From Phaeoceros laevis (taxonomy: Eukaryota; Anthocerotophyta; Anthocerotopsida; Notothyladales): a stretch of 42,761 bases of DNA. Under the pieces are notes generated by a model. That model saw only the letters and a program-made list of their open reading frames with translations. It was not told where the DNA came from and ran no database searches. A program made the translations under genes and the position numbers. Positions 32,501-42,761 of the stretch are shown piece by piece. Each line of letters starts with the position of its first letter. The stretch's first letter is position 1. The stretch spans positions 1 through 42,761 of the forward strand of contig JBNGIQ010005307.1 of assembly GCA_049999765.1 (NCBI GenBank), in the 5' to 3' direction.

Positions 32501-35500
32501 TTCAGCTTTTGCAACAGCATCTAGTATGGTTATCTTGACAAGCAGAATCAATGATGAGGAATGGGTTGGGTTGCCATATGAGTCTTCAAACTGAACTTGA
32601 AATGTTGCAACGTCCCCTGCAAATGTATCCTTCAAACCAGGGCCCTCAATGACGGTCTTGGTGAGGTTGAGAGACCCTGCACATGTGCGCAATACAAAGT
32701 CAATCTGCTGAGGATCGCTCATCGTTTTGCCTGATGCACTTGACGTTATGCCCAATATGAGCGTTAGGACCAGCAAACCGATAAAAGCTGAGGATCTCAA
32801 GTCTCTCTCTTTCGTTCCCAAGTACCAGTAGAGTAAAGGTTAAATATTAAATCTCAACATGTTAGTAGACCATACCTGGCACACAAGTGAAAGAAAAGGG
32901 TGAGCCATATATGGAGTTGCTTTCAAGATCTGTAACGGAAAGCAGCAACCTTCCAGCTTCTACTATCGAGAATGTCAGTGTCTGACTGTCTGTTGTTGCT
33001 GATGAAGTAACTGTGGGCCTTAGTTTCATGTCAACAATCTTCACAGGCATGTCACTGTCGTCCAATGTTTTATACACTGATGCAGTGAACTTGTGATAAT
33101 CAGTACTGTTTGCGAGCATATGAATGGGGTTACCAAAGGCATCCATTTGAAAGATTGTGAATGTAACTAGTGATCCCGCTGCAAATTCTGTAATTTTCTG
33201 AATAAATGCTCCAGTACAGTTTGGCACCGATAAATCTCCTGCAAAACAGCTGCCTCTATTACAAGTCATCGTAGGACAGCTAAGACTACATACTGCCTTG
33301 TTTATTAGCTCTCGTGTGGTACCTATGTTCACAGAGAACAGGAAGGGCGATCCTCCAATAAATTGATTGCCACTTCCAACTTGCAAATGAAAATCCCCTC
33401 CTGGGACAACCGGGAAAAAGGAAACAGTGTAGTATCCGGAGGGATCATCTGGAGAATGCACAATTACTGGAACGCTTGTTGGCAAAGGTTCCAAAATCTG
33501 AGCTGAGAAAGTGAGACTTGGTCGATAAACACCAGTACCGAAGCTCACATTGTTGCCAAACCCATCAACTGGTCGAACTTTCAGAACAGCTTCATCCCCA
33601 GGTGTGAAGGTATGTATGTCATTTTGCCAGAAACCTGCACTGGCTGTTACGGAAATTGCACCTGTATGGGAGCCAACAAGAAAAAGATTGTTGCAGTGAA
33701 GCTCATTTTCTGATTATTCCAGAAACAAAAGCGGAAGAACTCTCCGTCATTTTCTTTCACCCATGGCCCAGACTTTTTTAGATCCTAGAGACATAAGCTC
33801 ATTTTCTCTATTAAGTCACAAGCACAGGTTGGATTTGTTGAAAGCCAATTAAGAGAAACGCCCTCACCTGCAGAAACAGTAAATGGTAATGGTGCCCCTG
33901 ATACACTCTGCTTCAGCCGTTGGACCTGCATGAAGTACTGGCCTGCTATCTGAGGAACGAATTCGATAAAAACACGTCCATAGTACTGCAGATTGTTAGG
34001 CCGAGCGTTATATCCATGCACATACAGTCCAGGCACTGGGAGCAATGGTGAGTTACTCGGATAGTGTGTTATGCTCAACATTTGTGTGATCTGCTGCAAT
34101 ATTCCGTCTGTAAGAGCCATCCGATTTCCATACAGATCAGCTATGGTGACATACAGATGAAAAGTGGTCCCCGCGGCACCTTTGCTTTTGTCCAATACAC
34201 CAAAACAAGCGGGAATATAAAACGAGGGACCTGCAACAAGACTGACATGAGCTTCTTGAGTTCAGTGCACGGATTACATCAGGGTGCCAGAAATATTACA
34301 ACACCGTATCAATTACTTTCACTTGTGACCATATCCAACGGTGAGAAACTAAATTCAGCCTCCAAATTTCCAATGTGGAGTTTGTAGTTGACGTTAGACA
34401 TGTTGGGTGCAGAAAAGGAGAAAGTCAAAGATCCTGAAGCAGGGCACAACTATTCAACCTCAGCACCAGCCAAATTGGAGGATATGAAGTGTCCAACACA
34501 CCCAGGTCCATGCATACGACAAACATGACATATCATTTAAGTAAGAACCTGTCTACTAACTTTCTGTAATTGAACATAACCCTAAAGCACTGAGATCTTT
34601 TCACGTAATTATGTCTAAAATCCACACAGGACCTTTTTGCATACCATTTGGACCTGTCAGCAGAGTCAGGAGGGGCCTAGAGACAAATGTCCCATCTGTT
34701 TGCATGATCACAACCTTCCATTGAAAATCCAGTGTTTTCTTGACAGGTGTGACAGCTGCAATGTTGCCGTAATCATCCAACAACATAATTTTCACAGCTA
34801 CTGAAGCCCCAGGAGAAAAAGGACCTTGAGAAACATATGTAGCAGTACTCCGTGTCATTGAAACTGTACCTACAATTGAACAACATGAGATGAAATATGC
34901 AGGGTAAATCTCCTCCTCACGAAGCCCCAGACAAGCATGCGTACAGAGAAAAGGAAGGTGATGCAGAAAGGAACACACAAATTTCGAATGATCAGGGACC
35001 TGGTATAATTGTGATTGGGAATGGACAGCTGCTCAGCATAGTTTTATCCAGTGTAGTGATGTAGAGAAGATATTGGTCCACCTTTTTTGGAATAGAAACT
35101 AAGAGAATTTGAACTGTCCCGGGTTGGTCAAACTTGGAATAACTTGGGAGTACATCAAATGAGGGCAAGATTTGTCCATGGTCATCACCTACTCTCTGGA
35201 AATAGCAAGTCCAAACAGGTTTGTCGACAGGTGTAGATACAAGATTCTTGAATTCATCCATTTGAGTAATGTACACAACCAAACGGTAGTCACTTGCTGG
35301 ATATATGTTTTGAGTAGTATAACCAAGTGAGTCTGCAGCAGAAACTGCGCCTGCACTGGACCAACGATAAACTCAGCAACGAAATTGACAACAATGGAAG
35401 CTCCCATTTGTTTAAAAACTAAGTCAACGTATCTGCGTATGATGAGGTTGATTCTTACCCGGAGTTGCTCGGAATGGAAAAGGTGAACCCGGAATCTGAC

Positions 35501-37364
35501 TACTTGGAGATCCAAGACGTAAGTGAAAAGTTGTGGCAATGAGTGGCACAAATGATATTGTCAGGTTTCCTGTGCCGGGGGCAATGCTGATCTTGGGGAT
35601 GTTCTGATATAAGTGGAAGTCAAGCAATTTTGTGCCGGCAGTGAAGTCCTTCAAAATCTGATCCGTGACGTCGACCCCGTTTCCAAATTGATCCAGAAGG
35701 ATAACTATGATGACAACCTGAGAGCCAGCAGTTACTAGTTGTGCTAAAATCTCACAGCGTGAATGAGATATGGAGATAGGGCCTGACAGCAGCAACAATC
35801 ATGTTATACTTCTGGCGACCAAGGTCAACAAGGTTGAGATGCTGCCAGTTTATTTGCAAGGAATGGAGCAGCATGAATGGTTTTCACAATCACGATGCGT
35901 ACTTGTTTCTACCTGCACTAACACTGAAATGCACAGGTGCCCCCTGTGGGATGCCATTCCCTGCACCCAATAGCAGTATGTACTGGCCAGCCTTGCCAGT
36001 TTGCGTGGTGAGCATCAATTTTCCATGGTCCGCAGTTGGAGTAACAGTGGCTAGTCCATTGTTATTGAGAGTGGTGACACCCAAGGAAGAGGTGCCAGTG
36101 AAGGTCCAGAACCATTCCCATGAGTTCGGACCAGGATGTCCTGTGGTATCTGGTCCCACAACATTGCCATATCCATCGTAGAATGTAATACTAAACAGAA
36201 GATAATCCCCTGCCACCAGATCCAAGGAACTGATTACTTCCACCTTACTTGACGGTAGCATGATGTCACCTGTTCCAGCCACATGGAAGACAAAAGTGTG
36301 AGCATGTTGCTCAACCATGCCTTCTGCTGACATATCTTAGAACCACCAGATCCAGCGAATTGGTCAGCAACGGCATTCCCTTCCAGGATGTTATACCAGG
36401 ATTGTCCAGGATGTTATACTGGCAATCCTGGTATGACCCTACATGACTGCAAGAAGCGTCCAAGTGAAGTCCACGGATAAAACCCCACAACTGCTACATG
36501 TACATGCGTAGCTCAGCTCCCCTGCCATACTAGCTAGCCACTAATCCTTGTGGATCGCAACCGGAGAATTTAATTTGATGCAATCCCGAAAGGAGATCTC
36601 TGTAGGCTTAGGCACTCACCTGCCAGAAATTTAATGTGAAGATAAGCCCCCATATCTACGTAGAGAGGGTCTCCTGATGGAGTAGGCCCCGTCACTGTAA
36701 CAATCCATCTCCAAATATCTTGAAAGGATGCAAAGTTGTTTTTCGCTACACAGGCGACTGTGCAGTACTTATCCACATCCATGTCAAATGTGAAATTGCA
36801 GGCCAGGCCACCAAGTTCCTGTTGATAGATTTTTGGTGGAACAATTCTGGGACCAGCCAAAGTGGCCAAAGTGGCTCTGTTGAAGAGACCTGACATGTTG
36901 AAGTGAAAAGACTTGTCATCTTGAAGTGGCGGGTCACTATACGGTTTACCACATACCACACATTCGTTGTTACAGATGACGTTCTCGCATATGTTTCTCG
37001 AATGATCAACCTCAGTTCCGCAAGTAGTGGTGAAGTTAACTGGCACAGTAAATGAAAAGACCTTGCCGATCGTAATAGCAGAGTACCCTGTATAGCCAGC
37101 CGGCAATTTCTGGTTCATGCAAAAGTTTTTCTCGTTGAAAATCCTGCCGATGATGCTAGAGTCGTCGTAACCGTAATCTAAAAAAGAGGATGTTGCAGTG
37201 CCAGGAGCACTTGCAGCTGCAGGTAATGGAAATTGTGTTAGCCACCTACCAACACACACGCAGCACTGTAAGTAGCTCCAAATCGAGACCCTTCAAGAAC
37301 TTACACCTTGTAACATACTTGCTATGATGAAAACGCACGCAAGAAGTATCCCAGAGACTTGCAT
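26532..37364 (-). CDS. GEX2: GEX2-like giant membrane adhesion protein with 15 filamin-type repeats
   Basis: Twenty-six exons give 2520 residues: 37364-37307, 37216-36620, 36326-35913, 35782-35459, 35350-35000, 34869-34645, 34433-34323, 34230-33868, 33661-33323, 33238-32876, 32676-32335, 32170-32123, 32029-31730, 31637-31287, 31143-30805, 30709-30398, 30312-29992, 29873-29550, 29438-29118, about 29025-28818, 28703-28467, 28235-28015, 27928-27612, 27529-27382, 27242-26878 and 26795-26532. Residues 1-25 are a signal peptide (ILLACVFIIA core). Residues 20-218 form a Cys-rich head. Filamin/Ig-like repeats follow (219-1934), each with a YGN-type turn (DEYGNSV, DQFGNGV, DSYGNPT) and an SPF-type end (GSPFAFSYKSG, DSPFSVTISPG). 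Cadherin-like pieces come next (SVLTVLEGRPVPLQG, IGAVNDPPYIV, VSVNDLGN). One membrane span (about 2316-2338) precedes a roughly 180-residue tail with DPDADDDTDSW. Plant GEX2 is a sperm surface protein with extracellular filamin-like domains needed for gamete attachment. Orthology is inferred from architecture. The acceptor at 29025 is weak. Confidence 0.8.
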
Positions 37365-38812
37365 CTGAGGATTTTTTGAATTCTCCACGGTCGTCGAATG
37401 CTGTGGTCTATAGCATGCTCAGTTCACAACCCCTGTCACTAAATAAAAACCAGTTGCAAACCATGATCGCCCATCCGCCCATAAACTACCTGGACCTTGA
37501 TAATCCTGATCATCCACCAACCATGGCCTCAGCTGAGAGCATTGGAAGTACCAAGCTCAAAGCGCAACGAAGTCGTAGTTCACGTATCCCAGCATCCCAG
37601 CATTTGAAATGAAAAGACGTAGTAGGAAGTATGGGAGTTGCAAATTATCTGGCACACACTAGGTACCCAAACTTCGTTTTAGAACACCAGAGCTAAACTC
37701 CTCAACCTAAATCTTTCCAAGTCGGTATGTTGATGAGTCACGGAACAACGCTAATATCTTAGCTTTCTAAGAAATGAGATAACTTAGTGACTAGTCCTTT
37801 TGGAGTTAAAAATTAGTACTAAATGGAAATAGAGCAGCTCTTGCTCCCATTGGATACCGCTTGGTATAAATCACATTCTCTCTTTAAAGTGAGATGAAAG
37901 AAAGGAGGTAACTTTCTTCCTATTTATTTTAAACAAATTAGCTTGCTAACTTTGTTATGAACTACAAGTTGTTGTGTTTCCATATGTAATGGAAGCTGCA
38001 TCCATATATTCTTACTATCATTTTAATGAGCTCAATAGCTTCAATAGCTATGGACAATGGATTGTGTATTCATTCACTTTATGCCGATGTGAACCAAAGA
38101 GAATATGTGAAGAACCTTTGCTTATGGTTCTACCATATTGCAAGAAGCTATATATTTTGGTTCTATTAGATTGCAAGTAGCTACCAAGATAGTTTGATAG
38201 ATAGAGGTGTGAGTCCAATTTATGACTAATATTATTTGATTTTTAGCTCATTTTGATCCTTTTGATCTAATCTTTAATAGGTATGCACTCTTTTCTTTAG
38301 CTGGCTTTCCAATGACAAATAGAACACAGCTAGGGTTTTGGTAAAATATTCTAAGCTTCACCCTAACTTAATTCAAGGCTAAGCAACAATTATAGATGCT
38401 TAAAGTTACGAACGTTAGTCTTCGGCTCCTCTATTTCCGCTAATTTCTTGGACCCCTTACTTACATCCAATTCTTGATAGTCCACAGCTGGCGTTGTGGT
38501 CTACAGACTCTACACTAAAGGGTCTCTCCTCCCCCTTACTTAGGCTGGTCTTCCTCTGCCCACCTTCCGGACGGCCGCCGCTGGTGCCCCTTGCCCTCTT
38601 TCCCTCCCTTTTTTCAAGCGGGGGCCGGCTTTCCGCTCTTGCATTCTGTCCATAGGGACCTGGTGTTCGGCCGCAAACAATCGTTCTGCTGTTCCGCTGG
38701 CTTTTGTATGCCTGATCTTCTCGCCTGAGCGGTTGCAGCGGCGTCAGGCACCCGGTGTAGTTGGGTGCGGGCCGATTTCGCATCCACCGCAGTCACATCC
38801 AGGGCAAGCACG
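37365..38812. other. Divergent intergenic region between GEX2-like and NAP1 genes
   Basis: About 1.45 kb between opposed start codons. It is AT-rich at 37620-38450 and becomes GC-rich near 38520-38812, likely the NAP1 promoter and 5' untranslated region. No coding sequence is supported. Confidence 0.6.
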
Positions 38813-41571
38813 ATGAGTAAAGAGGGCGGCGAGAACCCTTCTGCCTTCCAGATGGCGGATTTGGGCGCGGCGCTGCCGGGCTCTGGAGGTGCTCCTCCCT
38901 TTTGGGCTTGTCTTATCATGGGGCAGATGTGCCGGTTCTTGCTTGTTGTTCCTCCCAGTGTGATTCTATGTCTGCCGTTTGTCTGGGCGGAGCATGCGTT
39001 ACGGACTCGTGGATCATGCCAAATTAGCTTGTTGCTTTGGTTACTTGTCACTGATGAGACGGAAGACCACAGTTGCTGAATGATATTGCGCTGGGAAAGA
39101 TTGAGGTTTAGGTTTTCCACGTCTGATCAACCGCATCTTGCATGCATCCTACACGGCTCGCATGTCTTGCTCTGGGTATGTGCACAGTGGGACCTGACAT
39201 CATGTTGAATCGGTGAAAATTGTATTGCAGCTCTTAGTGCCGCAGATCGCGAAGGCTTGGTCAATGTCTTGAAGGTGGGCAAGGTGTCTCTCCGGTTTGG
39301 GTGAACAACCAACGGTTCTATATGTTCCACGATGTCACAAATTCATATCGCACAAAATATTTTTGTGCGAAATATTTTGTGCTATATGAATTGGCACGGT
39401 TTTGCGACTGAAAAACTTGTTTTGCAGGACAAGCTGCAGTACCTAACTGGTCAATCTTCCGGATATGTGGAATCTCTGCCTAAGGCTGTGGGGAGACGAG
39501 TGACTAAACTCCAAGAGCTGCAGGTTGTTAAGTGTTGCTTGATTCCTTTCGTATGTTTCTCTAGCTCACTTGTGAGCTGGCAGCTAACACGGGAGCATTT
39601 CTTTTGTGCATGTATAGACCCAACATGACGAACTTGAATCCAAGTTCCACCAGGAGAGAGCGGCTTTGGAAGCTAAATATCAGAAGTTGTACGAGCCCTT
39701 GTACAGAGAGGTACGTAGTGTGCTTATGAACGTATATTGCTGATCTAGATTGTTGTAGATCCGAGAAACAGGGTTCCTCATGCCACTTGACTTTCAGAGG
39801 GCGGATATTGTCAACGGTGTTATTGAAGTGGAGCAGCCAAACGACGAGCCTGCAGAAACTGAACCTGCATCCGAGGAGAAGAAAGAAGATGGTGTGTACC
39901 TTGGTATTGGCACATGTTTGTTCACCTGGTGTCAGGACACCAGAGGGATTGATTTGGAGTGCAGTGCTAGCTGCACGTCAGCTTGTTTGGTTATCTCCGG
40001 CCTGTCTTAGTGGTTTTACTTTAGACATGACTTACTGTGCTTCTTTTTCTGAGGCAGTGAAAGGAGTTCCCGAGTTCTGGCTTACTGCAATGAAGACCAA
40101 TGAGATTTTGGCTATGCAGGTATCGTTAGAGGCATGCCAACTTTGCAGCAATTGAGGTGGCCTTCTCTGGCATCATATGGTGCCAGCGTCCCAGAACTTG
40201 CACTGATGAGTTCTTTTTGGGCAGATAACTGAACGAGATGAAGGTGCACTGAAATTTATCAAGGATATCAAATGGAGCAACTTGGATGACAATAAGGGCT
40301 TCAAGTTAGACTTCTACTTTGATACAAATCCTTACTTCAAGAACGAAGTGGTAAGTGTAACGTTTTGTGCTCGCACTCTTGCCAGCTTTTAGTGTTCGGG
40401 TATGCTGTTCTGCAAGCAACTTCGTCTCTGAGGATTCTTCTTCTGACTGTAGCTAAGCAAGACTTACCACATGATTGATGATGACGAGCCCATATTGGAA
40501 CGTGCTGAGGGGTAAGAAAGATTTCTAACCTTCGTCTGGAGCCTCATAGCCATAGAATTCTGTGCATGAGTTTTATGTCCTTTCTCTCCCCACAGCTGTG
40601 TTTGAGTGTTGCTGTTGTTTGGTTGCAGGACTGAGATTGAGTGGAATTCGGGGAAAAATTTGACCACTAAAGTGCTCAAGAAGAAGCCCAAGAAGGGTGC
40701 CAAGAACACGAAGCCAGTGACAAAGACAGAACAGTGTGAAAGTTTTTTCAACTTCTTCAGTCCTCCACAAGTACCAGATGATGATGATATTGATCAGGAT
40801 ACGGTATGTAGTGTATATGTTGTCCCCCAGATATGGGATGTCATCCATCTGGTAGTTACTAGATGTCATCCAGTGTATTTGCTTCTGTGCACTAACGTAC
40901 TTTTTGTGCCCAGGCTGAACAGCTGCAAGATTTGATGGAGCAGGATTACGATATTGGGTAAGCACAAGGCTCATATTAAAGGGAGCTCTGGTGGTGTTTC
41001 AAATCTCTTGTGGATGTTTCGAAGATATTGATTGCTTTGGCACCTGCAGATCAACTGTCCGTGACAAAATTATTCCACATGCTGTATCTTGGTTTACTGG
41101 GGAAGCCTTGCAAGGAGAGGATTATGAAGATGATGATGATGACGACGATGATGATGATGAGGATGGTGATGATGAAGATGATGATGAGGACGATGATGAG
41201 GATGAGGATTATGAGGTTGATCAAGGTGGAAAGGTAGTTTGAGAGTTTTTTCCTGTTCAATTGACCCTTTGCCGACTGGATTGTGATGTGTTCTGAAGTC
41301 GAACAACTTTGGTTACTAACCACTCGTTTGGGTGGTTTTGGCACAACAGCGGTCACGTGATAATAGGAGTGTGATGCACTTAAGACTTAAGGAATAGTTG
41401 AAATGAATATGATTACACAAGTGCAGTTTTGTAGTTGATCAAGTAGATGACCATTCTTGGATTTGTGTCTTGCAATTGTGTTTTCAGCCGGTAGGCGGAA
41501 GTTCTGCAGCAGCAGGACAGAAGGCAGGTGAAGAGCCACCCGAGCAGCCACAGGACTGTAAGCAGCAATAA
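38813..41571 (+). CDS. NAP1: Nucleosome assembly protein 1 (histone chaperone)
   Basis: Twelve exons give 378 residues: 38813-38888, 39231-39274, 39428-39523, 39618-39710, 39798-39891, 40058-40119, 40225-40350, 40453-40511, 40629-40803, 40914-40957, 41050-41233 and 41488-41571. Phases close. NAP1 binds H2A-H2B, shuttles histones and assists chromatin assembly. The start [21 protein letters not shown] resembles plant NAP1 heads. The dimerisation helix ([17 protein letters not shown]), the earmuff and core ([62 protein letters not shown]), a basic [13 protein letters not shown] and [17 protein letters not shown] follow. Exon 11 holds [24 protein letters not shown] (split over exons 10-11) and a long Asp/Glu tract. 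The C-terminus CKQQ is the prenylation box known from plant NAP1 proteins. The second exon is only 44 bp. A hairpin follows the stop. Confidence 0.96.
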
Positions 41572-41603
41572 GTAAAACCGTACTTCACGGTTGTTACGTG
41601 TGA

Positions 41604-41637
41604 CCCACTGGAAGGGGTTTTGACCCCTTCCAGTGGG
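41604..41637 (+). other. Perfect 14-bp inverted repeat in NAP1 3' flank
   Basis: Arms cccactggaagggg (41604-41617) and ccccttccagtggg (41624-41637) enclose a 6-base loop, ttttga. One more A-T pair extends the stem. It starts 33 bases after the NAP1 stop, so it should fold in the 3' untranslated region of the mRNA. Confidence 0.9.
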
Positions 41638-42761
41638 TTGAACTGAGACTGTGCGGTGAGTGCCTCTGGCTGTTTTTCAGCCTGGCCTCTGGTCTTTCGG
41701 CAACATTATGTTTATGCTGCTACTGAAGACCCCGTCAACTGCCATGTATTTGTCCGTGTTGAGAGGTGGAGGGAGGGTCAGGGATCTGACTCTAGCATGT
41801 CTCGGTAGTTTTTAATTTTTTGTTGGATCATTATTTGGACCAACTGAGCCAGTTTTGTAGATTTTACCCTGAAATTAGGAGAGAACATGGTGCGAAGCTG
41901 AGTGGACCTTGAATCAAGTGAGGTGAATATTTGAGATCACAATTCCATACTATTGAACCTGGTTTCAGGTAGTGCTGGGATAGGGGTTTGTCATTTTGTG
42001 TGGGCTATGCTGATAAGTTGATGTGTATGTTGGCTACTTGAGTGTGAAGCTAAGAGTGTGAATCTGATGGCCAAGTGATGTGACCTGAAAAGGTCAACCA
42101 TGATGCGGACAGAAAAGGCTTAGCCATTTCTGAGAACTTCTATCTGATGGCCAGCCTGATTTCTTTGTTTTTGTCATTTTTGTGCGGTCCTTGTGATGTA
42201 CTTGCACTGGTTCATTGTGAAATTTGAGCTCAACGGTTTCCTGTTTCCAAGATGGACTCATGGCCGTTTGCTGTCATTTGACGTTGCAAACAAATTTTCT
42301 TGGTTCTCTGTCTGTCTGCTCTTTTTTGTAGCAGTTGCTACGTCCGTTGGTGAGCGGAGGGTCTTAGGGTTGCAATTGAATTCAGTTTTGGATGTCGGTG
42401 AATGGGTCCAGAGCATTCAGCATTGTAAGGCTAGGATCATCCATCATTTATGGGACGAAGGTAGGTTTTAGATTAGTGTTGCAGATCATGGCTGGTTGGT
42501 AGGTTTTAAACTATGGCAGGCTATTCTGGATAACGACAGACGCAGTGGACCTCCTAAGGTTCCAAAGAGTGAATTGGAAAGCGGGGAGTGGTCAAACATG
42601 GAAAGGATGTTTAGGGAGGGGAAGGCAGAAATGATCTTGAAATCGTCGATCTGCTGGCCTTGTCGGGCTACTTTTGTGAACATCTGATCTGCTCGTGCAT
42701 TCGCGCTGTATGGGTCGAACTGTCTGCATCGAATGGGCTTATGGGGAGTCGAGAACGTCTC
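41638..42761. other. 3' flank of NAP1 gene; nothing recognised to window end
   Basis: Over 1.1 kb with no supported gene. Plus-strand frames at 42193-42471 and 42496-42687 are open but I recognise no domain. The second, with KVPKSELESGEWSN, could be part of a neighbouring gene or a repeat, but splice context and homology are lacking. Confidence 0.5.

Noticed and set aside
38457-39120. Minus-strand frames over the NAP1 promoter and first exon
   Set aside because: They overlap the well-supported NAP1 start and show only low-complexity basic sequence.
42193-42687. Possible small genes at the right edge
   Set aside because: No recognised domain and no supporting splice or start context.

Overview
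This is a 42.8 kb stretch of a eukaryotic nuclear genome, almost certainly a streptophyte (green-plant lineage). The genes are split by short GT-AG introns of about 75-350 bp. Several products are plant-type: a PLS-class PPR protein with an E-type tail, a DUF538 protein, a NAP1 ending in the prenylation box CKQQ, a mitochondrial EF-Tu with a plant-like presequence, and a GEX2-like filamin-repeat adhesion protein. A sodium/dicarboxylate (SLC1/DAACS) carrier, a family I do not associate with flowering plants, points to a non-seed land plant or a charophyte alga. I cannot name the species.

Layout, left to right. 1-760: decayed protein-kinase gene (minus strand) with stop codons, a 10-bp tandem insertion and an exact 136-bp tandem duplication. 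1410-2610: spliceosomal CCCH+RING protein (CWC24/RNF113A, minus), head to head with mitochondrial EF-Tu (3103-6041, plus). 6988-9682: TPR protein with one membrane segment (plus). 9683-11940: AT-rich, repeat-rich non-coding DNA with a 400-N assembly gap (11250-11649). 11968-12873: GNAT-like acetyltransferase (minus), divergent from an intronless PPR gene (13313-16156, plus). 17648-21451: large two-exon armadillo-repeat protein (plus). 22134-24439: SLC1/DAACS carrier, nine exons (minus). 25371-25985: DUF538 protein (minus). 26532-37364: a 26-exon gene (minus) for a predicted 2520-residue membrane protein with signal peptide, Cys-rich head, 15 filamin-type repeats, cadherin-like modules, one membrane segment and an acidic tail. 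38813-41571: NAP1 histone chaperone, 12 exons (plus), with a strong hairpin just after its stop.

The exon models were built by hand from splice-site consensus, reading phase and family sequence. For CWC24, EF-Tu, the ARM protein, SLC1, GEX2-like and NAP1 the phases close from start to stop. The genes do not form an operon-like system; they are ordinary neighbours, several sharing short divergent promoters. The strongest leads are the SLC1 carrier, whose substrate and cation motifs are altered at otherwise near-invariant positions, and the giant GEX2-like gene, built almost entirely of one-repeat exons with phase-1 boundaries.
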